From Dehalococcoidia bacterium (lineage in GTDB: Bacteria; Chloroflexota; Dehalococcoidia; SM23-28-2): DNA of 35,665 bases. The notes beneath the pieces are model-generated. The model saw only the letters and a program-made list of their open reading frames with translations, was not told the origin of the DNA and made no database searches. A program made the position numbers and the translations under genes. Position 1 is the first letter of the stretch; every line of letters starts with the position of its first letter. The DNA is taken from assembly GCA_020356025.1 (NCBI GenBank), contig CP070630.1, forward strand, positions 1,659,218-1,694,882, written 5' to 3'. Of this stretch, positions 7,891 through 17,883 are shown piece by piece.

Positions 7891-9606
7891 CTATTGCGTG
7901 GCCTCGGCAGTCTCGATTACGTAGATCTCACCGGCACTGGGCCTGGCGTTCTCGGGGCCATCTGCCTGGCTGGCCACCACGATTATCTCCTCGCTGCCAT
8001 CGCCGTTGAGGTCGCCCATGCCGACGGCGCTGCCGAAGTGATCATCGCTTTCGGCCCCAAATAGCGCCACGTCATGCGAACCCACCGCCGGGTCAAGCGT
8101 CGCCTCCAGATCGGCCGAGCCGAAGATCACGTACGCTTCGCCGGCCCTATCCCTGTCGTTGTTTGGGCCGCGGGCGAAACCGGTGCCCAGGATGATGTCA
8201 CCGATGCCGTCGCCATTGACATCGTGACCGGCCAGGCACGAGCTGAGAAGATCATGGGCGTCGGCGCCGAAGATGGTGATGTCCTGGTCGCCCGCCTGGG
8301 TATCGATGGTGCCGCTCAGGTCGGACGAGCCAAGGATAATGTAGGCCTCACCGGAGGTGTCGCGCGACCCGCCTTCTGCAGCGGCTCGCTGCGCCACCAG
8401 TAGGATGTCGTCGATGCCATCGTCGTTAATGTCGCCGCCGGCAGCGCAGAAGCCCAAAGCATCGTGCTCATCCACCCCCAGGATGACGATGTCCTGCTCA
8501 CCCTTGGCTGTGTCCACCATGCCGCTCAGGCTTTCTGAGCCGAACACAACGTACACCGCGCCGGCGTTGGGCCGGCTGCCCTCGGGCGCATCGTCGGCTT
8601 CCGCCACGGCGATGATGTCATCGACGCCGTCGCCGTTCACGTCGCCCACGGCCATCGCATCACCCAGCTCACTCCACTGTTCCGGCCCGCTGATGGTGAA
8701 GTCCTGCTGGCCCTTAGCGATGCTGATGGTGTCGCTCAGGTTGGAGGACCCGAAGATGACATAGACTTCCCCCAGTTCCGTCCTCGGCCCTCCGTGGGGG
8801 CTGCCTGGCTCACGCCCGGCAAAGGGTGCCCCCAGGATCATGTCGTCGATTCCGTCGCCGTTGACATCGCCTATCCGCATCGAGTCGCCCAGTAGGCTGA
8901 AGCCCTCAGCCGCAATGATAGTTACGTCCTGGTCTTCTTCGGCGATGTCTATTGCGCCGCCCAGGTCTGATCGGCCGAAGATCACGTAGACCTCGCCTCT
9001 ATCAGTGCGGAAGTCGGCGCTGGGGCCTTCGGAGAAAGGCGCCGACACAATGACGTCGTCGATGCCGTCGTCGTTGACATCGCCGGCGGCGACGCCAACT
9101 CCGAGACCATCGGCCGCGCTGATTTCCACATTCGCCCCATAGATGATGAGGTCCTGCTCGCCCCGGCCCAGGTCGATGCTGCCACCCAGGTCTTCCGAGC
9201 CGAAGATGACGTAGGCCTCACCAGCCTCCGGCCGCGAGTCGTCCGGCCCGTCTCCAAAGCGTGCACCAATGAGCAGATCGTCCTTTCCGTCATCATTGAA
9301 ATCGCCCACCGCCAGAGAGGGTATGTCGTGCCTCAGGTCGCCTGTCGGCTGAGTCTCTGGAGGGGGAAAGGGCTCGCCGGCGTATATGGTCAGTAGAGGT
9401 TCGCTGGTGGCCAAGTCGATGACCGTGAATTCGCCACCGCTCACCGGTTGGGTGGGAAACGGAGTGCCTGGCGTCGGCGGAGTGGCAGCCGGCGTGACGG
9501 TTGTGGGTACAGCCGTTGGCTCCTCTTCACCGTCGCCACAGCCGGCCAGGATGAGGGTCAACACGGACGCCGCCACCAGCGTCCAGGCGAGCTTGCGCTG
9601 AATCAT
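7891..9606 (-). CDS. FG-GAP (integrin alpha-like) seven-bladed propeller lipoprotein
   Basis: 571 residues. The signal peptide ends in lipobox LAGC-GDGEEE, followed by a PT linker to about residue 55. Seven FG-GAP repeats follow, each with a calcium loop of the type GDxNxDGxDDxIxGA (GDFNDDGKDDLLIGA, GDVNDDGIDDVIVSA, GDVNGDGIDDMILGA, GDVNGDGVDDIIAVA, GDINDDGIDDILLVA, HDVNGDGIGDIILGT, GDLNGDGSEEIIVVA) and a blade tail such as GEVYVIFGSSDLSGTID. That is the seven-blade architecture of the integrin alpha head. The last two calcium loops are slightly degenerate. ATG 9606 is supported by AAGGAG eight bases upstream. A surface adhesion or ligand-binding role is inferred from the family. Confidence 0.88.
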   Translation of the reverse strand: MIQRKLAWTLVAASVLTLILAGCGDGEEEPTAVPTTVTPAATPPTPGTPFPTQPVSGGEFTVIDLATSEPLLTIYAGEPFPPPETQPTGDLRHDIPSLAVGDFNDDGKDDLLIGARFGDGPDDSRPEAGEAYVIFGSEDLGGSIDLGRGEQDLIIYGANVEISAADGLGVGVAAGDVNDDGIDDVIVSAPFSEGPSADFRTDRGEVYVIFGRSDLGGAIDIAEEDQDVTIIAAEGFSLLGDSMRIGDVNGDGIDDMILGAPFAGREPGSPHGGPRTELGEVYVIFGSSNLSDTISIAKGQQDFTISGPEQWSELGDAMAVGDVNGDGVDDIIAVAEADDAPEGSRPNAGAVYVVFGSESLSGMVDTAKGEQDIVILGVDEHDALGFCAAGGDINDDGIDDILLVAQRAAAEGGSRDTSGEAYIILGSSDLSGTIDTQAGDQDITIFGADAHDLLSSCLAGHDVNGDGIGDIILGTGFARGPNNDRDRAGEAYVIFGSADLEATLDPAVGSHDVALFGAESDDHFGSAVGMGDLNGDGSEEIIVVASQADGPENARPSAGEIYVIETAEATQ

Positions 9607-9752
9607 GTTCCAGGCTCCTTCGGATGCTACGTCTCCGCTGGTCGTCGCGCTCTGAGCTGCTGCCCAGCCAGATAGCGAGTTCCCTTCGGACGTCCTTTGG
9701 TGGGCAAAGGTGTGCTAGCGGACGGGCTAGCGGTACACTCGACTTTCGGCCT

Positions 9753-9761
9753 ATTATATCA
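9753..9761 (-). promoter_or_regulatory. Extended -10 (TGATATAAT) upstream of the FG-GAP gene
   Basis: A minus-strand TGATATAAT, a perfect extended -10, lies about 150 bases before the ATG at 9606. No good -35 is visible at 16-18 bases. Confidence 0.35.
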
Positions 9762-9794
9762 TTAGCATAGCGAGCCACGTTGGCAAAGTCGAAC

Positions 9795-9824
9795 TTGACG
9801 AAACCCAGAGCCGCTGTGTATTAG
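9795..9824 (+). promoter_or_regulatory. Candidate promoter TTGACG-N18-TATTAG
   Basis: TTGACG at 9795-9800 and TATTAG at 9819-9824 with an 18-base spacer, placing the start about 30 bases before the beta-helix gene. It is back to back with the FG-GAP promoter. Confidence 0.45.
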
Positions 9825-9859
9825 GTAGATAGTAGCATGTCCAGTTGAGGATGCTGATT

Positions 9860-11413
9860 ATGCAACATCTGTCCAGAGTGCTCGCGATAGTCACCGGCTT
9901 GGTGCTCTTGCTGCCACTGGCGGGCTGCAATGGCGGGGATGAGGAGGAACCATCCACTCCTACCGTCTCCACCGTTACCGCAACCGCTACCGCCGCTGTC
10001 CCTGTGGACCGCACCGCCATCACCGTGGATGGCACGAGCATCGCGGTGGACAGCACTGCCGACGCCGATGCCCGCGATGGTGCGGTCACCCTGCGCGAGG
10101 CCATTATGCTGGCGAATGGGGAACTGGCTGTGGCCGACCTGGAACCCGGTGAAGCCAATAATGTTAGCGGCAAACCGGGTTCCGAGTCCGCCGACACCAT
10201 CGTCTTTCACCCGGCGGTGTTTCCCGTCGACGCGCCCGCTACCATCTCACTCAGCGGCACTCTGCCTTCCCTTGCTGCAGGCAGCGACAGGATAGACGGT
10301 GCAGAGGCTGGCGTTATCGTCGATGGTGGCAACCTGGGGGTCAACTGCTTCGAGATAGACTCGGAGGACAATGCTATCGCAGGTCTTCAGATCCAGAACT
10401 GTCGCACGGCAATCGTGCTGAAGACAGGAGCAAGGAACAGCATGATTGGAGGCCCGGCCGAGAGCGAGCGCAACGTCATCTCCGACAACGACGCCGTCGG
10501 CATCCGGGTGGATGGCATCGCCAATGTGATCCAAGGCAACTACATAGGCACCGATGCTACCGGCACTATGTCCAGGCCCAATAGGATGGAAGGTATCTGG
10601 GTTGCCCCCGGTGCTCAGGACAACCTCATCGGCGGCTCCAACCCTGGCGAAGGTAACGTCATCTCCGGGAATAGCCTTTTCGGTGTGAGCATCGCCGGCC
10701 AGGGGGCCAAGGGCAACATCGTTCAAGGCAACTACATAGGCGTTGACGCCAGCGGTCGGGTCGCCCTGAAGAACCGCTACGGCGTGGTTCTGGATAACAG
10801 CTCTCAGAGCAACGTCATCGGCGGCAGCGTCCCCGCCGAGGCCAATGTCATCTCTGGCAACCAGAGCGCCGGCATGCTCATCCGCGGCTCGGGGACCAAC
10901 GATAACCTGATCACAGGGAACTTCATAGGTACCGACTCTTCAGGCAGCGAGGACCTGGGGAATGGGAACGGAATATGGCTGCTGGAGGGCCCTCAGGGCA
11001 ACACCATCGGCGGCACAGGCGACGGCGAGGGCAATGTCATCGCCAATAGCGGCATCATTGGCATCCTCATCGAGGACGCGGATACCACCGGCAACACTAT
11101 TCGTGGCAACTCTATCTACTCTAATAGCCGAGGGGGCATCGTGAGTGAGGATGATGGCAACATGGGCCTAGCCCCACCCATTATCAACGCCGCCGATCCC
11201 GTGCAGGGCACCGCCTGCGCCAACTGCATTGTAGACATCTACTCGGACTCTGCGGACGAGGGCGAGGTCTACGAGGGATCGACAGAAGCTGACGTCGACG
11301 GTCGCTTCACGTTCGACGAAGCCCCTTCTGGCCTTTACGTTACCGCCACTGCTACCGAAGCCAATGGCAGCACGTCCGTCTTCTCCAACCCCTTCTTGGT
11401 GCCGACTCCGTGA
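9860..11413 (+). CDS. CSLREA-type right-handed beta-helix lipoprotein
   Basis: About 517 residues. The signal peptide runs to the lipobox PLAGC-NGGDEEE. After a short TA-rich linker comes a CSLREA-like domain (VDSTADADARDGAVTLREAIMLANG), typical of secreted parallel beta-helix proteins. The middle is a series of beta-helix rungs with the words NVISGNxxxGIxI, NLIGGS and GNYIGTDATG, each pair spaced about 70 residues apart and repeated about five times. The C-terminal 90 residues form a separate beta domain (CANCIVDIYSDSADEGEVYEG) like a carboxypeptidase-regulatory fold. Starts at TTG 9845, ATG 9851 and ATG 9860 are all in frame; 9860 has GAGG nine bases upstream. The family includes NosD-like and polysaccharide-associated proteins; I see no clear catalytic triad and call it structural or glycan-binding. 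Confidence 0.82.
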   Translation: MQHLSRVLAIVTGLVLLLPLAGCNGGDEEEPSTPTVSTVTATATAAVPVDRTAITVDGTSIAVDSTADADARDGAVTLREAIMLANGELAVADLEPGEANNVSGKPGSESADTIVFHPAVFPVDAPATISLSGTLPSLAAGSDRIDGAEAGVIVDGGNLGVNCFEIDSEDNAIAGLQIQNCRTAIVLKTGARNSMIGGPAESERNVISDNDAVGIRVDGIANVIQGNYIGTDATGTMSRPNRMEGIWVAPGAQDNLIGGSNPGEGNVISGNSLFGVSIAGQGAKGNIVQGNYIGVDASGRVALKNRYGVVLDNSSQSNVIGGSVPAEANVISGNQSAGMLIRGSGTNDNLITGNFIGTDSSGSEDLGNGNGIWLLEGPQGNTIGGTGDGEGNVIANSGIIGILIEDADTTGNTIRGNSIYSNSRGGIVSEDDGNMGLAPPIINAADPVQGTACANCIVDIYSDSADEGEVYEGSTEADVDGRFTFDEAPSGLYVTATATEANGSTSVFSNPFLVPTP

Positions 11414-11529
11414 GCCGGGTCGAGGCGGCGGCCCAGACTTGGTGACACCTGAGCTGCTCGATGGCACTCCGCACGCTGGCAGAGCGATCGCGCTCCTGCC
11501 CCAGCCGTGCCTGAGACCTGAGGCTCTCC

Positions 11530-12099
11530 TTACGAAGGGCTTATCTTAATCGTCGCAGAGGTGGTCAACTCGCCGCAGTTCTCGTAGTTGGCGTCACAGT
11601 GGGAGCTTTCGGCCACTATCCGGTAATTGCCGGGCGGCACCTGCTGGCCATCGTTGTCCAGCTGGTCCCAGGTCTCAGCAGACGAAAGCGTCTCGTTCTC
11701 CTCCATCTCCACTTCCTCTGTAACCTGGGCGAAGGCGCGATCCTGCGACCAGCGCCAGAGCTCCTGGTCGTCGGAATTGATGACTGCCAGGTCGTAGCGC
11801 TGGCTAGTGCGGTAATAGAGCGTCATCGGATCCTGCACGGCGACCGTTACGACTAGTTGGATGGGCTCGCCCTCATCGTAAAACGCGCCGAAGGTAGTCA
11901 GGTCGATGCCTACGGGCCCTTCGAAGGGGAATCTCGGCGTGGGCGACGGTCCTGGCGTGACCATCGCCGTGGGCGAAGGGCTGGGCTCTTCTTCTCCGTC
12001 ATCTCCGCAGGCAGACGCGACCGCCAGGGTAGCAGCCAGAATCGCCAGAAGGGCTACTATCGCCTTCATCTTGGTGACGCAGCAGCTTCCCATTCCCAT
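11530..12099 (-). CDS. Secreted BsuPI-domain lipoprotein
   Basis: 189 residues. The hydrophobic signal (MKAIVALLAILAATLAVASAC) ends at a cysteine followed by GDDGEEE, and a PSP linker precedes the domain. Residues about 65-180 match the BsuPI (intracellular proteinase inhibitor, IPI) fold: FYDEGEPIQLVVTV, TSQRYDLAVINSDDQELWRWSQDRAF, ETWDQLDNDGQQVPPGNYRIVA. In Bacillus the founding member inhibits an intracellular serine protease; exported copies like this one are of unknown role. ATG 12099 is used because AAGGAG lies five bases upstream; ATG 12069 would give a cleaner signal peptide but lacks a ribosome site. Convergent with the beta-helix gene. Confidence 0.78.
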   Translation of the reverse strand: MGMGSCCVTKMKAIVALLAILAATLAVASACGDDGEEEPSPSPTAMVTPGPSPTPRFPFEGPVGIDLTTFGAFYDEGEPIQLVVTVAVQDPMTLYYRTSQRYDLAVINSDDQELWRWSQDRAFAQVTEEVEMEENETLSSAETWDQLDNDGQQVPPGNYRIVAESSHCDANYENCGELTTSATIKISPS

Positions 12100-12191
12100 T
12101 GCGTCTCCTTCCTGCTACCGGCTGCCTTCCTTAGCGAGGCTGGAGCGCTCGTGGGGGCAGCCGCGGCGCGTTGATTGCCGGCTAGATGGTG

Positions 12192-12773
12192 CTAGGAACC
12201 TACTTCCTCGTCCAGGGGACAGTAGTCTGGCTCCTCCTGGCCAGGTAGGCACGGGTCTCTCCCGGTCAGAGCAAGTAGCCCCCTACCGTTGGCGGCGGTG
12301 AATTCGTCTTTCTCCTCGTCGTAATAGAACTCGCCTGTCAGATCTGTGACCGTCTCTGGCTCGGTCGAGCGATCGACAACCCGCATGTATATGATGACCT
12401 GCCATCTGGTCTCGCCCAGCCAGCGGGCCACTACCCGGTGACCGTGACCGGCGTCGGGTTTGCCGGCTGTTCGGAAGACCAGATCGGAGATGGTTTCCTC
12501 GTAGGTTGTGCCGTCCTCCCAGGTGACCTGTTGCGCCACAGTGTTCGCCAGGGTCTCAATCTCCTCTCCCCTCTTGCTGATGTCCGACACCCCGGGGGTA
12601 ATTGGAGTGACGTCCGGACCAGGGGTCGTGGGCTCGGGAGACCCTGGCGTCGCCTGTGGAGTCGTCGCGGTTGGCGTAGCAGTGATATCTTCCTCGTCTG
12701 CTCCACACCCCACCGCCATCATAACGCACAAGCATATAGCACCAAGCGTAGCGACTATTAGAGTTCGATTCAT
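12192..12773 (-). CDS. Lipoprotein of unknown function
   Basis: 193 residues with signal MNRTLIVATLGAICLCVMMA, lipobox AVGC-GADEED and a PT-rich linker to about residue 62. The mature domain (about 65-193) has alternating strands (HRVVARWLGETRWQVIIYMRV, TVTDLTGEFYYDEEKDEFTAAN) and a short Cys-containing tail (DPCLPGQEEPDYC), suggesting a small beta-rich sensor or binding domain. I do not recognise a family. ATG 12773 has GGGAG six bases upstream. It is 104 bases downstream of enolase on the same strand and may be read through from that operon. Confidence 0.72.
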   Translation of the reverse strand: MNRTLIVATLGAICLCVMMAVGCGADEEDITATPTATTPQATPGSPEPTTPGPDVTPITPGVSDISKRGEEIETLANTVAQQVTWEDGTTYEETISDLVFRTAGKPDAGHGHRVVARWLGETRWQVIIYMRVVDRSTEPETVTDLTGEFYYDEEKDEFTAANGRGLLALTGRDPCLPGQEEPDYCPLDEEVGS

Positions 12774-12877
12774 GCTCTACTCCCTATCAGAGAATTGCCG
12801 CTGTGGCAAGACGCGACCGTCCCCGTCATTGATATGGCGCGAAACGTCTTCATTCTTCATGTGCTCTCAGCCGGCCG

Positions 12878-14188
<1,311 letters not shown>

Positions 14189-14689
14189 CTAGCGGCGGGA
14201 CCGCCTCTCAGCCGCCGCAATCGCCTTCGCGGCTGCATCCACGGGATCGTCGGCTCGCAGGATGCGATCGGCATCGTGGCCGCGATAGGAGAAATCCCAA
14301 GTATCGAGGCCGACGATGGGCACCTCGTGAATGAGGGCGTAGGCGATCTCGGTCAGGGTACCGTAGGCGCCGTCGATCGCGATGACCGCCTGGCCGGAGA
14401 GCGCGACCATTGAGTTGCGAGCGTAGCCCAGACCGGTGAAGATAGGGAACTCCACATAGTCGTTGGGGGGAGACTCGTCGGCATCGTGGCCGGGAAGAAT
14501 GCCGATGGTGTGGCCGCCTTCGGCGCGAGCGCCTCGACAGACGGCTTCCATCACGCCGGAGCCGCCGCCGCAGACCACAGTGCAGCCTCGCCTGGCCAGC
14601 TCGCGCCCGACTTCTTCAGCCAGGCGGGCCCCCTCGGCCGAAGCTTCCTCTCCGCCGATCACAGCGATGATCATGGCGCGTTTCATCAT
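14189..14689 (-). CDS. TIGR00725/LOG-like nucleotide-binding protein
   Basis: 166 residues with a Rossmann-type fold of the lysine-decarboxylase-like (LOG) superfamily. GGGSGVMEAVCRGA is the phosphate-binding motif, and GAYGTLTE takes the position of the PGGxGTxxE motif of cytokinin-activating LOG phosphoribohydrolases, with the first Pro-Gly-Gly altered. An N-terminal IAVIGGEEAS strand and RGCTVVCGG follow the family pattern. The length matches the TIGR00725 subgroup rather than full LOG proteins. Its substrate is unknown; nucleoside-5'-monophosphate hydrolysis is a family-based guess. There is no clear ribosome site before ATG 14689, and it starts 27 bases after the metallopeptidase gene, suggesting coupled translation. 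Confidence 0.82.
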   Translation of the reverse strand: MMKRAMIIAVIGGEEASAEGARLAEEVGRELARRGCTVVCGGGSGVMEAVCRGARAEGGHTIGILPGHDADESPPNDYVEFPIFTGLGYARNSMVALSGQAVIAIDGAYGTLTEIAYALIHEVPIVGLDTWDFSYRGHDADRILRADDPVDAAAKAIAAAERRSRR

Positions 14690-14716
14690 ACCACGAGCCG
14701 ACCCGCAGGCAAGGGC

Positions 14717-16720
14717 TCAGGGCTCAGCCGCGCGGACGGAATACCGATACGGAGCCGTCTGCCTGGTGCCATCGCTGGCAGCAGCAATGACGATCACCGC
14801 CTTGTCCAGCGTCGACCCGAAGCCTGAGAGGCGGACCTCTCCTCGGTTTGCCTCGTCCAGGGACAGCGCCCCCACCCGCGTGGTCTCGCCCATCTCAATG
14901 ACCTGCACAATGAAGCGCTGGCCCAGTGAGCCCGTCAGTCGCCGGAAGCCCTGAGCCTGCCACGAGTTGTCTTCCTCCCCATCGTCCAGGAAGGCCAGTT
15001 CTGGGATGGCGATGTCGTCGATGGCCCAGCCGTCGAGGTTCACGCCTTCATCGGTGATGTACTCGAAGCGCAGGAGGATCTCCTGGCCGGCGAAGGGACT
15101 GAGGTCGATGCTCTCCTCCACCCAGGCGGGGCCCTCGCCGCCGCCGCTCTTGCCGGTGTAGGCGGGCCCATACGCCAGGCCGAGCGGGTTCTCGTCGCTC
15201 GTCTGCCGGCCGCGCAGGATCTGCCAACTGCTGCCGCCGTCGGCGGAGGCCATCACGTAGCCGTAGTCCCAGTGCTCCTCGATGTAATACCAGGTCCAGA
15301 AGGTAAGAGTCGCGCTCTCAAGGCCCGTCAGATCGAACTCGCCCGTCAGGGTGCTATCGATAGCATCACCGCGGCTCGACCACCACTGGCCGCGGCCGCT
15401 ATGCGGCTCGTTGGCGATGGCCTTGACCGCCTCGTCGCCGTCGAAGGAGAAGACGGCATCGCCCTCGGCCAACTCCACTTCGATGTAGTCGGCGGCGAAC
15501 TGAGGGACGCTATCCTCACCCTCGCCGTAGTCTGTGAGGGTGATAACGGACGAAACCTTGACGTCCGCGTCGGCGTAGCTGTAGGGCCCACCGTCGGGAT
15601 CGTCGAGGTAGCTGGCGATCAGCCAGTCGGCGAAGACGTCCTCGAAGATGACGTCGAAGGGCGCAAGGTAGGCATTTATGCCCTCGATGTCGTCGGCAGG
15701 CTCCTCTACAAGACGGCGGGCACCTTCGAAGCCGCCGTAGTGCTCCAGCAGGTAGCGGATGAACAGGTGGGAGGCTGCGTAGTGGGGGGCATTGCCACCG
15801 CCCAGGGGCTCCCAGGCGTTGAGCTGGGTCTCGGACAAGGTAGCGGTGACCGGTGTGGAGCCTGGGCCGCCGCTGGCCAGCCCGCGCGCCACCTCCGACA
15901 GGCCCTCGTTCACCCACACCTCTTCCGTGGGGTCACTATTCCAGTGCACCAAGTGCTGAAGCTCATGGTCTACCAGCTCGTTGTAGGCATCGGAGCCCGG
16001 CCTTGTACCGGCAACACTTAGGTACACCATCTCCCGCTCGTTGCTGGCGGGGCTGACGCTGCGGGGGAATTCGTCGGCGTCGCTGAAGTAGCCACCCAGC
16101 CCGGGCAGGCTAGCGTGGAGAAGCGTGATGTGGCGGTCGCTGTCCACCCCCGGCGTCCACTCCTGGCCGAAATAGCGCGCGACCGCAGGGTAGACGACCT
16201 CTTCGAATTCTTGCCCTGCCTCTTCGATATCCTCCTGAGAGACGTCGAGGCCATCCTGGAAGTAGAAGTACGCGTGGGGCGTGACGAGGCGAAGGGTGGC
16301 GTTCACCGGCTGCAGGGAGGGTGCGAAGGCATCCAGGACGGTGAATTCATGCTGCTGTCCCTCCCGATAGGCTGGCGCCTCCTCTCTCGCGACAGGCGAT
16401 GGGGGATCGGACACGCGACCCAGGCGAACGCCCAACTCCAGCAGGTCACGGCCCAAGGGCCCGGTCTCATCGGGCGAGGGGGAGGGTGTGGGCGATGGCA
16501 GACTCGTGGGCGATGGTGCAGGTGTGGTCGTGGGTGTGGTCGTGGGTGTGGTCGTGGGTGTGGTCGTGGGCGATGGTGCAGGTGTGGTCGTGGGTGTGGC
16601 TGCGGGCGTGGCTGAGGGCGTGGCCGTGGGTGTGGTCGTTTCCTGGCCGCAGGCCAGGCAAAGGATGACTAGCGATAGCGAAAGGGAGGTGAGGGCTACC
16701 TTCACCTCCCTATAGTACAC
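14717..16720 (-). CDS. Zinc-metallopeptidase lipoprotein with a C-terminal jelly-roll domain
   Basis: 667 residues. The signal peptide ends CLAC-GQETTT (lipobox). A low-complexity linker of Thr/Pro/Ser repeats runs to about residue 75. The peptidase domain carries HELQH (His252-Glu253, His256) and Glu272 in VNEGLSEVA, the gluzincin HExxH...NEGxxE arrangement, so zinc and catalytic ligands are complete. Residues about 450-590 resemble the MAM/VEG-like jelly-roll of immune inhibitor A peptidases (LTFWTWYYIEEHWDYGYVMASADGGSSWQIL, GWAIDDIAIPEL). The last 70 residues form a small beta domain. GTG 16720 is the longest start but has no ribosome site; a GGGAGG lies inside codons 4-6 and is caught in a hairpin. 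It follows xerC/D by 18 bases. Confidence 0.85.
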   Translation of the reverse strand: MYYREVKVALTSLSLSLVILCLACGQETTTPTATPSATPAATPTTTPAPSPTTTPTTTPTTTPTTTPAPSPTSLPSPTPSPSPDETGPLGRDLLELGVRLGRVSDPPSPVAREEAPAYREGQQHEFTVLDAFAPSLQPVNATLRLVTPHAYFYFQDGLDVSQEDIEEAGQEFEEVVYPAVARYFGQEWTPGVDSDRHITLLHASLPGLGGYFSDADEFPRSVSPASNEREMVYLSVAGTRPGSDAYNELVDHELQHLVHWNSDPTEEVWVNEGLSEVARGLASGGPGSTPVTATLSETQLNAWEPLGGGNAPHYAASHLFIRYLLEHYGGFEGARRLVEEPADDIEGINAYLAPFDVIFEDVFADWLIASYLDDPDGGPYSYADADVKVSSVITLTDYGEGEDSVPQFAADYIEVELAEGDAVFSFDGDEAVKAIANEPHSGRGQWWSSRGDAIDSTLTGEFDLTGLESATLTFWTWYYIEEHWDYGYVMASADGGSSWQILRGRQTSDENPLGLAYGPAYTGKSGGGEGPAWVEESIDLSPFAGQEILLRFEYITDEGVNLDGWAIDDIAIPELAFLDDGEEDNSWQAQGFRRLTGSLGQRFIVQVIEMGETTRVGALSLDEANRGEVRLSGFGSTLDKAVIVIAAASDGTRQTAPYRYSVRAAEP
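16521..16568. repeat. 12-bp minisatellite (GGTGTGGTCGTG x4) coding the TPTT linker
   Basis: Four exact 12-bp units sit within the linker of the metallopeptidase lipoprotein, flanked by two larger copies of GATGGTGCAGGTGTGGTC. The unit encodes four residues, so slippage changes linker length without a frameshift. Confidence 0.8.
16684..16710 (-). promoter_or_regulatory. Hairpin sequestering a GGGAGG ribosome site at the metallopeptidase start
   Basis: GGGAGGTGA and its perfect complement TCACCTCCC are separated by nine bases, covering codons 4-12 of the annotated frame. In mRNA the GGGAGG is paired in a 9-bp stem. It may control initiation if a start downstream of 16720 is used. Confidence 0.4.
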
Positions 16721-16738
16721 CGTTGGCCGAGGCTTGAG

Positions 16739-17641
16739 CTACACGGCGCGAGGGTGGGCCTTCTCGTACACCTCCCGCACGTGCTCAGTCGCGAGATGCG
16801 TATAGACCTGAGTCGTGGAGATATTGGCGTGACCCAGCATCTCCTGGACGTGACGCAGGGGCATTCCGCCTCGCAGCATGTGGGTGGCAAAGCTGTGGCG
16901 CAGGGTGTGGGGCGTCACGTCATCGCGCAGGTTGGCTGCCTTGGCATATCCCTTCAGAATTAGCCAGAAGCCCTGACGCGTGAGCCGTTCGCCACGACGG
17001 TTGACGAAGAGAGCCTTTTCGTTCTTGTTGCGGACCATGAGGGGCCGCGCTTCGTTCACGTATTCCGCTAGCGCCTCTGTGGCTTGCTCGTGGATGGGGA
17101 TGATCCGCTCCTTGGCTCCCTTGCCCGTGCAGCGAACGGAAGGGTTCTTTCCGTCCACGTTGACGTTGGCTAGGTCCAGCGATACCAGTTCGGTGACTCG
17201 CATCCCGGTAGCGTATAGCAGTTCCAGCATCGCCCGGTCCCGTCTGGCCTCAGGCGTGGCTCGCTTGCTGGGCTGCTCTAGCAGTTCATCCACCTCATTG
17301 GGGGTGATGGCCTTGGGGAGCATCTTGCCGACACGCGGCGAAGCCAGACCTTCGGTGGGGTTGTCGGGCAGAATGCCCTCGGCAGCCAAGAAGCCAAAGA
17401 AGGAGCGGATGGCTGCTACCTTGCGGGCCACGGTCGTCTCGGCATACTTGCGCTGCTTCAGGTTGAGGATGAAATCCTGTATGAGCATGCGGTCGACCTT
17501 CTCCCAGCCCTTGCCATCACCGCTCGCCTTGAGGTACTCCGCCAGCTGTTCCAGGTCATTACGGTAAGCTGCGATCGTGTTGCTGGACGCCCCCTTCTCC
17601 GCCGAAAGAAAGTCCAAGAACGTACTCAGGTGGTTCTCCAT
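16739..17641 (-). CDS. xerD: Tyrosine recombinase of the XerC/XerD family
   Basis: 300 residues, the usual Xer length. The N-terminal core-binding (SAM-like) domain spans about 1-90 and the catalytic domain about 108-290. The full catalytic set is present: Arg148 (ATGMRVTEL), Lys174 (GKGAKER), His245 and Arg248 (HTLRHSFATHML), His271 (LGHANISTT) and the nucleophile Tyr280 (QVYTHL). Xer recombinases resolve chromosome dimers at dif; the sequence resembles XerD slightly more than XerC, but the two cannot be separated without a tree. ATG 17641 has GGAGG six bases upstream. It heads a same-strand run through the metallopeptidase to eno. No island sits beside it, so it is likely the housekeeping enzyme. 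Confidence 0.93.
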   Translation of the reverse strand: MENHLSTFLDFLSAEKGASSNTIAAYRNDLEQLAEYLKASGDGKGWEKVDRMLIQDFILNLKQRKYAETTVARKVAAIRSFFGFLAAEGILPDNPTEGLASPRVGKMLPKAITPNEVDELLEQPSKRATPEARRDRAMLELLYATGMRVTELVSLDLANVNVDGKNPSVRCTGKGAKERIIPIHEQATEALAEYVNEARPLMVRNKNEKALFVNRRGERLTRQGFWLILKGYAKAANLRDDVTPHTLRHSFATHMLRGGMPLRHVQEMLGHANISTTQVYTHLATEHVREVYEKAHPRAV

Positions 17642-17685
17642 TCTTTACCTCCGGCCGTCTTCTACTGCCTGGTTACAGGATCGGA

Positions 17686-17801
17686 TTATTCTACACCTAA
17701 CCTATCCCCTGCCGTCTAGGCAAGCGAAAGAAGAATCCGAATAGCAAATCCCTACGATTTTTTCACCAATGTAGAACGCTTAGCGATGGGTTAAGTTAAC
17801 C
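17686..17801 (-). promoter_or_regulatory. AT-rich leader with an extended -10 and a GGTTAA-G-TTAACC palindrome
   Basis: The 240-base gap between pcm and xerD is the most AT-rich part of this region. A minus-strand TGTAGAAT (extended -10) lies at 17688-17695, about 50 bases before xerD. The 13-base palindrome at 17789-17801 could be an operator. Confidence 0.3.
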
Positions 17802-17883
17802 TGATTATCTGGGAAAAGTCACAAAATGTCCTGAAAAAGCAATAAACCTTGGATAGTTCGCTGCCGAAGGGAAGTGCTCTGAC

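Noticed and set aside
16739-17641. Integrase of a mobile element
   Set aside because: It has Xer length and motifs, lies in a housekeeping neighbourhood and is 4.7 kb from the tRNA without flanking repeats; it is more likely chromosomal XerC/D.
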